DNA from: Allobosea sp.
Lineage (GTDB): Bacteria > Pseudomonadota > Alphaproteobacteria > Rhizobiales > Kaistiaceae
DNA: 64,000 nt
Reading direction: 5' to 3'
Assembly: GCA_017307955.1 (NCBI GenBank)
Contig: JAFKFV010000019.1
Coordinates: forward strand, 124,001-188,000
The stretch's first letter is position 1. Each line of letters opens with the position of its first letter. Position numbers and translations under genes: made by a program. Shown here piece by piece: positions 27,590 to 36,496 of this stretch. Under the pieces are notes generated by a model. The model did no database searches, had not been told where the DNA came from, and worked only from the letters and a program-made list of their open reading frames with translations.

Positions 27590-27880
27590 ATGCCGGACAC
27601 CGGCCTCTTGTCGGATCGCGTGCTGCGGCACTTTCCGCAGCAGGAGGATCTGGTCCGGGAGCTGGCGCGCGGCAACGCGGATTTCCGCGACATGTGCGAC
27701 GAGCTCGGGCTGGCCGAAACCGCGCTGTCGCGGATCGGGTCCATCCCCGCCGCGGATCGCGCCGAGCGACTTCTGGAATGCCAGGGCTGGATCGACCGGC
27801 TCATCGACGAGATGCGCGACGCGCTGGCCGGCGCCAATGTCGTCGCGCTGCGCCGTCCCGCGCCGAGGCTTCATCCATGA
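27590..27880 (+). CDS. Small helical protein of unknown function (96 residues)
   Basis: The ATG at 27590 follows a good ribosome site (AGGGGGAAAC). The product is acidic and predicted helical, beginning MPDTGLLSDRVLRHFPQQED and ending in a Pro-rich tail (RRPAPRLHP), with no signal or membrane segment. It lies upstream of the BKACE cluster on the same strand but 120 bases away and need not belong to it. No family recognised. Confidence 0.6.
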   Translation: MPDTGLLSDRVLRHFPQQEDLVRELARGNADFRDMCDELGLAETALSRIGSIPAADRAERLLECQGWIDRLIDEMRDALAGANVVALRRPAPRLHP

Positions 27881-28003
27881 GCCTTCCCGGCGCCCGCTGC
27901 CGCGCGGCATTCCGCGCCCAGCCTCTGCCTGCGCAATCCTGTCCCGCCCCCGTGGCGGGCCGGGCTCGACACGACTTCACTTCTGCCGATGGGGGATCCC
28001 ACA

Positions 28004-29173
28004 ATGTACTACACTGACGACTCCATTCTGCCCGAGAACATGGCGCCGCTGATCATCACGGCCGCGCCCTATGGCCCGGCCTGGCTGCCCGGCGACGCCG
28101 CGGACATCCCGCTCACCTGGGACGAGCAGGTGCAGGCGGCGGTCGACTGCTACGAGGCCGGTGCGACCGTTCTGCATTTCCACGTGCGCAACCCGGCCAC
28201 CGGCATGGGATCGACCAATTTCGACGACTACAACTACCTGCTGAGGCGGGTGAAGGAAGCCGTCCCGGACATGATCATCCAGGTCGGCGGATCGATCTCC
28301 TTCGCGCCGCACACGGCGGAAGCCAAGGCCGCCTGGCTCGATTACGACACGCGCCACATGCTGGCGGAGCTCGATCCCAAGCCCGAATTCGTGACGGTGA
28401 CGACGGGCACCTCGCTCTGGGACATCGCCTCGGCATTCACCGCCGAGGACGTCAAGGGCACCCATATGGAAGACCCGAAGGTGCAGGCGGCCTGGCAGGG
28501 CATGGTGGTAGATTCCACGCCCGCCTTCTATGTCGAGCACATCAAGAGACTGACCAAGAACGGCATCCAGCCCTATTTCGTGCCGGGCCACATTCATCAG
28601 TGGGACCTGATCGATCACCTGATCCGGGCCGGCATCTACAAGGGGCCGCTCAACCTTGCGCTCTGCGGCTATGGCGGCGGTACACTCTGGCGCAATCCGT
28701 TCGACTGGATGCACTTCCTGCAGCGTCTGCCCCAGGGTGCGGTCACGACCTTCTGGTCCAGCATGCGCGGCCTCATCTCGCTGTCGGCCATGTCGCTGGT
28801 CCTCGGCCAGCATATCCGCGTCGGCAACGAGGACAATCTCTGGGGTGCTGACGGCACGCGCAAGACCACGGTCGAGCAGATCAAGGGTGTCGTGCGGCTT
28901 TCCAAGGAGTTCGGCCGCAAGGTCGCGACCGCCGAGGAAGCCCGCAAGATCATGAAGGTCGGCACCTGGTACGACACTGTCGAGGAGACGCTCCAGAAGA
29001 ACGGCATGGCGCCGAACCCCACGCGATTCAACCCGGGCTTCCTGATCTGGCCGACCGACGGAAAGCTGAAGCCGGCCGTCGTCGGCGGTGACTCGCATCC
29101 CATCGCCGCCTGCATGATCGCGCCGGAGCCGGTGCGGGCCGCGCAGGCTGCGCTGCTGGCCGGCAAGGCGTAA
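28004..29173 (+). CDS. BKACE-family beta-keto acid cleavage enzyme (DUF849)
   Basis: This 389-residue protein belongs to the beta-keto acid cleavage family, which condenses a beta-keto acid with acetyl-CoA and splits it. The zinc-binding His pair is in TVLHFHVRNP, and GQHIRVGNEDNLW matches the GGHVRVGLEDN motif. It is about 80-100 residues longer than the KCE-type enzymes, with inserts around 150-190 and 215-250. The ATG at 28004 has GGGGGA at the right distance; an ATG at 27989 is in frame. It heads a four-gene same-strand cluster with VOC, Rieske and CMD proteins. Confidence 0.85.
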   Translation: MYYTDDSILPENMAPLIITAAPYGPAWLPGDAADIPLTWDEQVQAAVDCYEAGATVLHFHVRNPATGMGSTNFDDYNYLLRRVKEAVPDMIIQVGGSISFAPHTAEAKAAWLDYDTRHMLAELDPKPEFVTVTTGTSLWDIASAFTAEDVKGTHMEDPKVQAAWQGMVVDSTPAFYVEHIKRLTKNGIQPYFVPGHIHQWDLIDHLIRAGIYKGPLNLALCGYGGGTLWRNPFDWMHFLQRLPQGAVTTFWSSMRGLISLSAMSLVLGQHIRVGNEDNLWGADGTRKTTVEQIKGVVRLSKEFGRKVATAEEARKIMKVGTWYDTVEETLQKNGMAPNPTRFNPGFLIWPTDGKLKPAVVGGDSHPIAACMIAPEPVRAAQAALLAGKA

Positions 29174-29249
29174 GCCGCCCGACAAAGAGCGGATGGCCAG
29201 CGCCCCAGCGCCGGCCATCCATTCCAGGACGCAAGCAGGAGCGCGACCC

Positions 29250-29639
29250 GTGCCCGGCCAAAGAACGCATTTCGAAATCTACGGCGACGATCCCAAGGCG
29301 CTGGCCGACTTCTACGCCACCCTCTTCGGCTGGGAGTTGGAGAAGGTCGAGGGGCTGGAATACTGGCGCATCCTTGCGGACCCGGGCGACCGGAGCCGCG
29401 TAGCGGGCGGCCTGACCTATCGGCCCCGAAGCGATCCCAGGGGATGGCTGCAATTCCTCGACGTCGAGTCGCTCGACGAGTCGATCGCCATGGCGGAGCG
29501 CATGGGCGCAACCGTGGTCCGGCCCAAGACAGCGATCCCGCGGACCGCCTGGGTCGCCGTGCTCGCCGACCCCGCCGGCAACATGTTCGCGATCTGGCAG
29601 ACCGATCCCACCGCCTTCCCGATGCCCGAACCCGACTGA
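29250..29639 (+). CDS. VOC/glyoxalase superfamily protein
   Basis: This single-module vicinal-oxygen-chelate protein has about 129 residues. It begins PGQRTHFEIYGDDPKALADF, with the family elements FYATLFGWELEKVEG and LADPAGNMFAIWQT. I use the GTG at 29250 (GCAGGAG upstream); an earlier ATG at 29193 lacks a ribosome site. The metal-ligand positions HFEIY and the C-terminal acidic residue are only partly conserved, so it may be a binding or isomerase-type member. It is the second gene of the BKACE cluster. Confidence 0.78.
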   Translation: MPGQRTHFEIYGDDPKALADFYATLFGWELEKVEGLEYWRILADPGDRSRVAGGLTYRPRSDPRGWLQFLDVESLDESIAMAERMGATVVRPKTAIPRTAWVAVLADPAGNMFAIWQTDPTAFPMPEPD

Positions 29640-29664
29640 TCCCGCCGCGGAAGGAATGTGCCGA

Positions 29665-29970
29665 ATGGCCGATTTCAAGGAAACCATCCCCCTCGGCGAG
29701 TTGCCGCCCGGGACATCGACCACCATCGAGGTGGATGGCGTGTCCGTGGCGCTGTTCAACGTGAACGGCACGATCTATGCGATTTCGGACTCCTGCCTGC
29801 ATGCCGGCCATTCGCTCGGCTACGGCGTCCTGGAAGGGCATGTCGTCCGCTGCCGCGGCCATGGCTGGCGCTTCGACGTCCAGACCGGGCTCGTCGTCGG
29901 CGCGGAGATCGGCGTGCCCTGCTACGCCGCCAAGGTCGAGGGCGAGACGATCCTCGTCGCGATCGCCTGA
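29665..29970 (+). CDS. Rieske [2Fe-2S] ferredoxin
   Basis: This 101-residue soluble Rieske protein of the NirD/BphF type has the two cluster motifs C44-x-H46 (SCLHAGHSL) and C63-x2-H66 (CRGHGW). The ATG at 29665 has GGAAGGAA upstream; an ATG at 29656 is too close to it. Such ferredoxins usually feed electrons to a ring-hydroxylating oxygenase, but no oxygenase or reductase is nearby. It is the third gene of the BKACE cluster. Confidence 0.87.
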   Translation: MADFKETIPLGELPPGTSTTIEVDGVSVALFNVNGTIYAISDSCLHAGHSLGYGVLEGHVVRCRGHGWRFDVQTGLVVGAEIGVPCYAAKVEGETILVAIA

Positions 29971-30001
29971 CGACATCACCTTTCAGCGAAGGAAGAGGAC
30001 C

Positions 30002-30745
30002 ATGTCCAGCAAGGAGACGACCCCTTCAGCCGGCCCATGGGCCGAGGGCGTCTTCAGGACGCTGTCGGAACGCGATGCGTCCTGGGCCGCGGCGATGGGC
30101 GAGGCGAGCCTTGGCAGTTGGCGGAGCGGGGTCCTGTCGGCGCGCTTCGTCGAACTCGTCGCCGTCGCGGTCAATGTCGCGGTGACCAGCCTCGACGCTG
30201 ACGCTACCAGGCGCCACATGCGGGCGGCGCTGGCTGCCGGTGCCACGGAGGCGGAGCTTTTCACGCTGGTCAAGATGGGCACCGTCATGGCGCTGCATTC
30301 CGCGAGCCTCGGCGCACCGATCCTGATCGAGGAAGCCGGCGCCAAGGCACCCGCTGCCACCACGAGCCCACACGGGGCCACGCCTTTCGTCGACCGCATG
30401 AAGGCGATGGGCCAGTGGAACGCCGCCTGGGATCCGTTCTTCGCGCTCGATCCGCGCTGGACGGACGCCGTCATGGCCGCCGGGGTCGGCCTCTATGCCG
30501 ACGGGGTGTTCGACGCGAAAGAGATGGAGCTCCTCAGCATCGCTTTCGATGCCTCGATCACGCATATGTACGCGCCCGGAACGCGCCGGCACATCCGGAA
30601 TGCGCTGGCCGCCGGCGCGACCGTCTCCGAGATCATGGACGTCTTGAAGATCTGCGTCTCGCGAGGCGTCGAGTCCTGCAATCTCGGCCTGCCGATCCTG
30701 GCCGAGGAGGTCGCGCGAACCCGAAACGCCGCGGCCGATTCGTAA
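30002..30745 (+). CDS. Double carboxymuconolactone-decarboxylase-like (AhpD superfamily) protein
   Basis: This 247-residue protein contains two CMD/AhpD-fold repeats (about 30-105 and 150-230). Each has the RRHxRxALAAGAT pattern (RRHMRAALAAGATEAEL and RRHIRNALAAGATVSEI). The peroxidase CxxC of AhpD is absent, and a lone Cys lies in DVLKICVSRG, so a decarboxylase or binding role is more likely than peroxidase activity. GAAGGAAGAGG precedes the ATG. It is the last gene of the BKACE cluster. Confidence 0.82.
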   Translation: MSSKETTPSAGPWAEGVFRTLSERDASWAAAMGEASLGSWRSGVLSARFVELVAVAVNVAVTSLDADATRRHMRAALAAGATEAELFTLVKMGTVMALHSASLGAPILIEEAGAKAPAATTSPHGATPFVDRMKAMGQWNAAWDPFFALDPRWTDAVMAAGVGLYADGVFDAKEMELLSIAFDASITHMYAPGTRRHIRNALAAGATVSEIMDVLKICVSRGVESCNLGLPILAEEVARTRNAAADS

Positions 30746-30825
30746 ACCCGGCAGAGCCTCGGGCCGGCCGCCTCACGCGGCCGGGACACGGCCTTCCTCC
30801 AGCACAGATCGAGGGGTCTCCGACG

Positions 30826-31236
30826 ATGAGCCTCGAAGACATTCTTGCGCGCGACTGGGCGATGCTCGTGGGGCGCGACCATGGACCGCTCAGCCTTCGC
30901 ATGGTGATGCAGCCGCTCATGGCCGGCTTCCTTGCCATTCGCGCCGGCCTCCGGGATGTCCGAGCCGGTCGCGGCCCCTTCGGCTGGCTGATCGTGACAT
31001 CGCCGGACCATCGGGCCGAACTGCTGCGGACGGAATGGATGGATGTGAGCAGGCTGTTCCTGCTCGCAGTCGTGCTGGACGCGGTGTACCAGCTGATCGT
31101 GTTCCAGACGATCTATGTGCTGCAGGCCCTGATCGTCGGCTCCCTGCTGGCCTTTCCGAGCTACTTCCTACTGCGCGGTCTCACGAACCGTGTGGCCAGG
31201 GCCCTTGGTTGGGACAGCGACGGGGGAACGCCATGA
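30826..31236 (+). CDS. Small membrane protein upstream of DUF202 gene
   Basis: This 136-residue protein has an amphipathic N-terminus (SLEDILARDWAMLVGRD) and two C-terminal hydrophobic spans (LFLLAVVLDAVYQLIVFQTI and ALIVGSLLAFPSYFLL). Its stop overlaps the start of the DUF202 gene (ATGA), so the two products are probably made in fixed ratio. No family name can be given with certainty. Confidence 0.7.
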   Translation: MSLEDILARDWAMLVGRDHGPLSLRMVMQPLMAGFLAIRAGLRDVRAGRGPFGWLIVTSPDHRAELLRTEWMDVSRLFLLAVVLDAVYQLIVFQTIYVLQALIVGSLLAFPSYFLLRGLTNRVARALGWDSDGGTP

Positions 31237-31634
31237 CGCCGGCTCTGACGGAAAGCGATACCAACGGCCGGCTCGCACTGGTCCGCACGCGGCTCGCCCA
31301 TGACCGGACGATGCTCGCATGGATCAGGACAGCGACATCGCTGATCACGTTCGGCTTCGGCGTGCATCAGGTCTTCCGTATCCTTCCCGGATCGGGACCG
31401 GCAGGGCTTCGCGAGACGACCCCGATCGCATTCGGGACGATGATGGTCGGGCTCGGCCTGGCGGCGCTCATTCTCGCCGCGCTCGAGAACCGCGCCGCGA
31501 CCACCGCACTCACGGAGGGTTTCCCGCCGTCGGCGGGTTTTCCGGACGCGCCGCGATCCTACGCGCGCATCATGGGCGTCCTGATCTTCGCCCTCGGGAT
31601 CGCCGCCCTGATCGTGATGCATCTCGGCAGCTGA
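31233..31634 (+). CDS. DUF202 (YidH-family) inner-membrane protein
   Basis: The protein has 133 residues. The N-terminal DUF202 signature LVRTRLAHDRTMLAWIRTATSLITFGFG is followed by two further spans. DUF202 proteins are small inner-membrane proteins of poorly known role. It is coupled to the upstream membrane protein by an ATGA overlap. Confidence 0.85.
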   Translation: MTPALTESDTNGRLALVRTRLAHDRTMLAWIRTATSLITFGFGVHQVFRILPGSGPAGLRETTPIAFGTMMVGLGLAALILAALENRAATTALTEGFPPSAGFPDAPRSYARIMGVLIFALGIAALIVMHLGS

Positions 31635-31679
31635 ACTGCCCGTCGACCTCAGATCAACACCTGCCAAGCGGAATTCGGC

Positions 31680-32207
31680 ATGGATCATTCAGCAGCGGAC
31701 AAGTCGATGAGCCGGGCCGATTGGCTGAAGAAGGAACTCCGGCTCGGGCTGATCCTGTTTCTTTATCTCTTCACGCTGCTGTTCCTGTTCGTTCTGAACG
31801 AGGACATCGCGAAGCGGGAGATGGGCGAGAGCCTGTTCTTTTCCGGCTTCGCCGTCTTCAACGCCCTTATCCTCACCAAGGTCATGATGGTCGCCGAGCA
31901 TATCGACCTCGCGCGCCGGATTTCGACACGGCGGCGGATCTGGGTCATCGTGATCGAGGCGATCTTCTGCACCGTGCTGTTTCTGACCGTGCATGCGCTG
32001 GAGCGGATCGTGGTCGGCCTCGTTCACGGCCAGCCCCTGTCGCACAGCATGCCGTCCTTTGGCGGCGGCGGGCTCTGCGGGCTGTTCATCGTATCGCTGA
32101 TCTTCTTCGTGTCTCTCCTGCCGTTCTTCACCTTCAAGCAGGTCGCACGCGCCGTCGGAGCCGACCGGATCCAGGACATCCTGTTCGGCCATCCCGGCAG
32201 CCACTGA
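31680..32207 (+). CDS. Conserved-looking four-span membrane protein
   Basis: The 175-residue protein has hydrophobic segments near 23-40, 52-68, 86-106 and 128-150, with polar MAEHIDLARRISTRRR on a loop and a Gly-rich turn (FGGGGLCG). It lies 45 bases after the DUF202 gene on the same strand and is probably its partner. Function unknown. Confidence 0.7.
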   Translation: MDHSAADKSMSRADWLKKELRLGLILFLYLFTLLFLFVLNEDIAKREMGESLFFSGFAVFNALILTKVMMVAEHIDLARRISTRRRIWVIVIEAIFCTVLFLTVHALERIVVGLVHGQPLSHSMPSFGGGGLCGLFIVSLIFFVSLLPFFTFKQVARAVGADRIQDILFGHPGSH

Positions 32208-32421
32208 CATCCGCTAGAGCAGCGGCAGAAGACCCCACTGCCGGCGCGGCCCCGGGCATCAGCCAGGTTTCAGCTTCGTGAGCTCTTCCGAGACCTCCCA
32301 AAGGCGCGCCCAAGTCTTCGCCAATGGCGGCCTCGGCTGAGGCGGCTCGCAGCGACAGCACGCCCGATCGTGAGGGACCGGGCGCGCCAGGGCTTTCGGG
32401 CAAAAGCCGTAACCCCAAGGG

Positions 32422-33210
32422 TTATTTCGGCAGCGAGCGGTCCATGCCCCAGAGGTGGTAGGCGCTCTCGCCCGTTTCGGCCTTGTCGAGGCCGGACATC
32501 TGGATCGCGTCCGGCACGCGGAGGACTCCGAAGGCGTCGAGGATCTTCAGCAGGATCAAGGTGATGACCGACGCATAGATCGCGACGATCGCCACCGCGA
32601 GCACCTGGATGCCGAGCTGGCCGACGCTCGCCTCCACCTTGTTGATATGCGAGCTCGCCAATACGCCGATCAGGATCGCGCCGGTCATGCCGCCGACGCC
32701 ATGCGCACGCCAGACCTCCAGCGTGTCGTCGATGCCGAGCGCCTTCTGGACATGCTTGGCGTGGTAGCAGGCGGTTGCGCCCAGGGCACCGATGGCCAGC
32801 GCCGCCATCGGCTCCACATAGCCGGAAGCCGGGGTGATCGTCGCGAGGCCGGCGACGGCGCCGACGAGCACGCCAGAGAAGGAAGCCCGCCCGCTCTCGC
32901 GCCATTCCCAGAACATCCACACCAGCATGGCGATCGAGCCGGCCAGCATCGTGTTGGTGAAGGCATAGGCCGCCAGCGCGTCCGCGGCATAGGCGCCGCC
33001 GGCGTTGAAGCCGAACCAGCCGAACCAGAGCAGCCCGGCGCCGAGCGCCACGAGCGGCAGGCTGGCCGGCGAGGATTCCGGCTCGCCCGCCGGCATCTTG
33101 CGCTTGCCGAGATATTTCGCGGTGGCGAGCGCCGAGAAGCCGGCCGCCGTATGGATGACAATACCACCGGCGAAATCCACGACGCCAAGCTTCGCCAGGA
33201 AGCCGCCGCC
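32422..33210 (-). pseudogene. C-terminal part of Amt/AmtB ammonium transporter (5' end missing)
   Basis: About 262 codons match an Amt transporter from the segment equivalent to E. coli residue 149 to the end. Both pore histidines remain (DFAGGIVIHTAAG and WRAHGVGGMTG), but spans 1-4 and the external recruitment site are gone. Read upstream, the frame runs VYLPAAHWI-TGA-GGGFLAKLGVVDFAGG; Amt proteins have Trp where TGA (33213-33211) now stands. A GTG at 33180 could in principle restart translation. A functional channel is very unlikely. Confidence 0.82.
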
Positions 33211-34530
33211 TCAGATCCAGTGTGCCGCCGGCAGATAGACGATGCCCGCCAGCAGCACGCCGCCGGCGATGGAGAGCGTGAGCGGCACGCCGCCGAGCGT
33301 CAGCACAGGGACGCCGATCAGCGCACCGGCGACGATCATCATGAACATCGCCGGGACGTCGGTCTTCTCGCCCGAGAAGTCGGCACGGCCGATGGCGCCC
33401 ATCGAGGCCTTGATGCGTTGCGGCCGCCCGACGACCGTCAGGACATCGCCGCGATGGATGGTCGTCTGGGGCAGGATCGGAATGTCGTCGCTCATGGCGC
33501 CACGCCGGATGCGCGTCAGGAAGATGCCGTGCGTCTGCTCCATCTGCGCCAGCTCGGCCAAAGTCTTGCCGTCGAAGGCGCGCCGCGTGACGACGATGTC
33601 GACGCCGCCGAGCGGCACCGCCAGCATTTCCCGGTCCTCGACCTCCTCGGCGCCGGCCGCGAACATCCGGCGCAGCGTCGCCCGCGTGCCCGCGACGCTG
33701 ACGATGTCGCCCGGCTTCAGCACCGTCCCCTCATGCGCGGCCAGCAACTGCTCGCCACGGCGGATCTGGTCGATGAAGCACCGGCCGGGCGAGCCCATCG
33801 TCTCGACCTCGTCCACCCGCTTGCCGGCCTGCGGGCTGTCGTCCAGCAACCGATAGGTCCGCATGATGTAGTGATGCCATGCGCTTCCGGAGCTGTCCCC
33901 CGTTCCGCCCATCCGCTTCTCGTAGGCCCGGCAGGCAGCCGGCAGGTCGATGCCCAGCAGGCGCGGGCCGAGTTGCGAGAGAATAAGGATCGGGCCGATG
34001 GTGCCGAAGATGTAGGTCATGGCAAAGGCGGTCGACAGCGATCCGACCATGGCTCGCGCCGCATCCGCCGAAAGGCCCAGCCCCTGGATCGCACTAGTCG
34101 AGAGGCCGAGGGCCGCCGATGAGGTCGCGGCTCCAGAGAAGAGGCCCGCGCCATAGCCGACATCATAACCAGCAAGCCGCGCAACCCCGTAGGCGGTGCC
34201 GAGCGTCATCGCCGAGACGATGACGGCGAACAGGGCCTGCGGGGCGCCGTCCTCTGCGACGCCACGCACGAATTGCGGGCCGACACGGTAGCCGATCGCA
34301 AACAGGAACAGCAGGAAGAAGACACTCGCGACATTGCTCGAGATCTCGATGCCGAACTGGCCGATCACAAGGCCGACGATCAGCGTCGCGGCGACCGTCC
34401 CGATGCTGAGCCCGCGATAATTGAAGGAGCCAAGCGGATAGCCGATGGCGACGGTCAGGAAGAGCGCGATGGCCGGATTCTCGCGGAGGGTTGCCACAAG
34501 CCATCCGAACACGTCCTGAAAGACAATCAT
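33211..34530 (-). CDS. AspT-like antiporter, truncated and joined to Amt sequence
   Basis: The 439 codons cover the first membrane domain of an aspartate:alanine-antiporter-family protein (FFLLFLFAIGYRVGPQFVRG, YDVGYGAGLFSGAATSSAALG, TYIFGTIGP). Two TrkA_C domains follow (about 215-290 and 300-380), then the first one or two spans of the second membrane domain. Typical relatives have about 550 residues. From about residue 430 the sequence changes to Amt-type (IVYLPAAHWI) and stops. The start has GAGGGGACC. A deletion that fused two transporter genes explains the structure, so this gene is probably non-functional. Confidence 0.78.
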   Translation of the reverse strand: MIVFQDVFGWLVATLRENPAIALFLTVAIGYPLGSFNYRGLSIGTVAATLIVGLVIGQFGIEISSNVASVFFLLFLFAIGYRVGPQFVRGVAEDGAPQALFAVIVSAMTLGTAYGVARLAGYDVGYGAGLFSGAATSSAALGLSTSAIQGLGLSADAARAMVGSLSTAFAMTYIFGTIGPILILSQLGPRLLGIDLPAACRAYEKRMGGTGDSSGSAWHHYIMRTYRLLDDSPQAGKRVDEVETMGSPGRCFIDQIRRGEQLLAAHEGTVLKPGDIVSVAGTRATLRRMFAAGAEEVEDREMLAVPLGGVDIVVTRRAFDGKTLAELAQMEQTHGIFLTRIRRGAMSDDIPILPQTTIHRGDVLTVVGRPQRIKASMGAIGRADFSGEKTDVPAMFMMIVAGALIGVPVLTLGGVPLTLSIAGGVLLAGIVYLPAAHWI

Positions 34531-34564
34531 CCGGTCCCCTCGAACAGCAGCAGCCCGGCAGGCC

Positions 34565-36496
34565 TCATGAAGACGCCATGAGGCCGGGCGTCTCGGCGCG
34601 GAGACGATCCATATGGTGGAGCTCGGCCAGCACGGCGGCGTGGAGGGCCGAGAAGGCCGGGCTGCCGGCGCCGGCAGCGGGCGGGGCTATGATCGCGCGC
34701 GCTGCCGGGGTCGCGGCGACATAGGCGCCGAGCGCGCTCAGGGCCCTGGCCTCGCCGCTCGGCACCGACGCCCCGGTGCTCGTCGCATAGACGGAGACGT
34801 GGTCGCAGATCCGTTCCGCGGCGGCGACCAGCGGCACCCATGAAGCCGCCTCGTCTGAGGCCGGCGGCGGTTCGGCCAGCAGCGGATCGAGGCGCCGGCG
34901 GATTGCCGCCAGGTCCCGGTAGGCAGCGCGCCGGCGATCGGGCAGCGTCGGTTCGACGACATAGGCGGCGATCTGGAGCTTCGCGCTCTCGAACAATCTC
35001 GTCAGGACATCCGCGCTGCTCTTCGGCCAGAGGAAATAGCCGAAGACGAGCACGATCGCGCCGCCGATAGCGGTGTCGATGATCCGCTGGGTTCCATAGT
35101 CGATGTTGAACGGACCGGGCGTGAGGGCGCTGACGAGAATGAGAACGAGCGGCGTCAGCACGACGGCCTGGAGCGCGTAGGATTTCTGCATCGCCCAGGG
35201 GATGAGCGCCGCGAGGACCGCGATCGGGAGGCCGACCCATCCCGTCTTGGGCATGACCGCGAGGATCAGCGCGCCGATCGCGGCGCCCACCACCGTGCCG
35301 GCGATGCGCAGCGCGGCCCGCGCGAACACCGAGCCGAGATCGGGCTTCATGAGCAGGCTGACCGTCAGCGGCACCCAGAACCAGTGCTCGGCGCCGTCGA
35401 CGAAGCGGACGGCATAGGCAAGACCGAGGCAGAGCGCCAGTTTAGCGGCGTCGGCAGCCGCGGTCGGCGACGGTCGCAGTCGATCGGCGAGCGGCGCCGA
35501 CCGGGCGCGATCCGCTCGCGACCGGCTGGCGCCCCGCTCGTCCGCCTCCGACGGATTGGCAAGCTGGGCGGCAAGCCGTTCGATCGCGACGAAGAGTGCG
35601 TCGTCGCGCGGCGGCGCTCCGGCATCATGCTCCGACGGCGCGTGCAACCGCTGCGCGGCGGCCGACAGGTGGGCAGCCTCCGGCGCGGCCATGATCGACA
35701 GGAAGGCGGCGTCGCAGGGGGCGAGCACGGCAGCGAGATGATCGGCCTCCGCGCTGCCCCGGCCGGTCCGGGAACGGGCGGCGCGCAGCATGGCCGTTCC
35801 GAGATCGTCGAGACGGGCCGTCGCGACCCGGCGCGCCGCCTCGACCGCCTCCCCGCTCCCGCCCCCCGCCAGAAGTTCGGCGCGGCGCGCGGCAAGCTCG
35901 GCCAGAGCCGAGACGAGGCCGGCAACGATCGCCTTCCGGCTGCGCTCTCCGGCAAACGCAGCCTCGATCAGGAAGAGGACGGCATAGAAGGCGAGGCCGG
36001 CGAGATAGAACAGGGCCGGCTGCCAGAACGGCGCGATGCCGGAAATGCCGATCGCGATGCTGGCCGTGAGAAGGGCCTGCATGGTGCCCAGCGACAGGAT
36101 GGCGCCGAAGCCGCTCAGGAGGCCGGCTGCGGCGCCCAACGCCGCCATGATCACGACGATGGCGGCGAGCGGCAACCCGTCGAGATATCCTGCGAGAAAG
36201 CCGGCGGCCCCGATCGCCGTGGCGCCGACGACGACCGGAAGGCGCCCGCGGATATCACCGGCCCGTTCGGCCGACGAGGCCATCAGGGCGCCGAATGAAA
36301 CCCACATCGCGGAGAGAACATGATCGGTCGCAAAACCAATGACCCAGGGAAGCCCGATCGTGATCGCCGCCCTGATCGAATGCCCTGCATCCCAGCGTGC
36401 GTCATGCATGGCCGCCAGCCGGCGCAGCCAGCGACCCGGCTGCGCCTGATCGGCCGCGGTCCTTCCGCGCTCCCTCTCATACACAGCTTCAGCCAT
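34565..36496 (-). CDS. FUSC-family exporter (aromatic acid efflux/YccS-like)
   Basis: The 643-residue protein has two membrane blocks of about six spans each (residues about 35-190 and 370-500), separated by a cytoplasmic helical domain, as in AaeB/YccS/FUSC proteins. I use the ATG at 36496 (GAGGAAAA upstream); the frame stays open further upstream but through AT-rich non-coding-type sequence. It diverges from a LysR gene, like aaeXAB and aaeR, so efflux of aromatic carboxylates under LysR control is a reasonable inference. Its stop is 34 bases before the AspT-like gene. Confidence 0.83.
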   Translation of the reverse strand: MAEAVYERERGRTAADQAQPGRWLRRLAAMHDARWDAGHSIRAAITIGLPWVIGFATDHVLSAMWVSFGALMASSAERAGDIRGRLPVVVGATAIGAAGFLAGYLDGLPLAAIVVIMAALGAAAGLLSGFGAILSLGTMQALLTASIAIGISGIAPFWQPALFYLAGLAFYAVLFLIEAAFAGERSRKAIVAGLVSALAELAARRAELLAGGGSGEAVEAARRVATARLDDLGTAMLRAARSRTGRGSAEADHLAAVLAPCDAAFLSIMAAPEAAHLSAAAQRLHAPSEHDAGAPPRDDALFVAIERLAAQLANPSEADERGASRSRADRARSAPLADRLRPSPTAAADAAKLALCLGLAYAVRFVDGAEHWFWVPLTVSLLMKPDLGSVFARAALRIAGTVVGAAIGALILAVMPKTGWVGLPIAVLAALIPWAMQKSYALQAVVLTPLVLILVSALTPGPFNIDYGTQRIIDTAIGGAIVLVFGYFLWPKSSADVLTRLFESAKLQIAAYVVEPTLPDRRRAAYRDLAAIRRRLDPLLAEPPPASDEAASWVPLVAAAERICDHVSVYATSTGASVPSGEARALSALGAYVAATPAARAIIAPPAAGAGSPAFSALHAAVLAELHHMDRLRAETPGLMASS

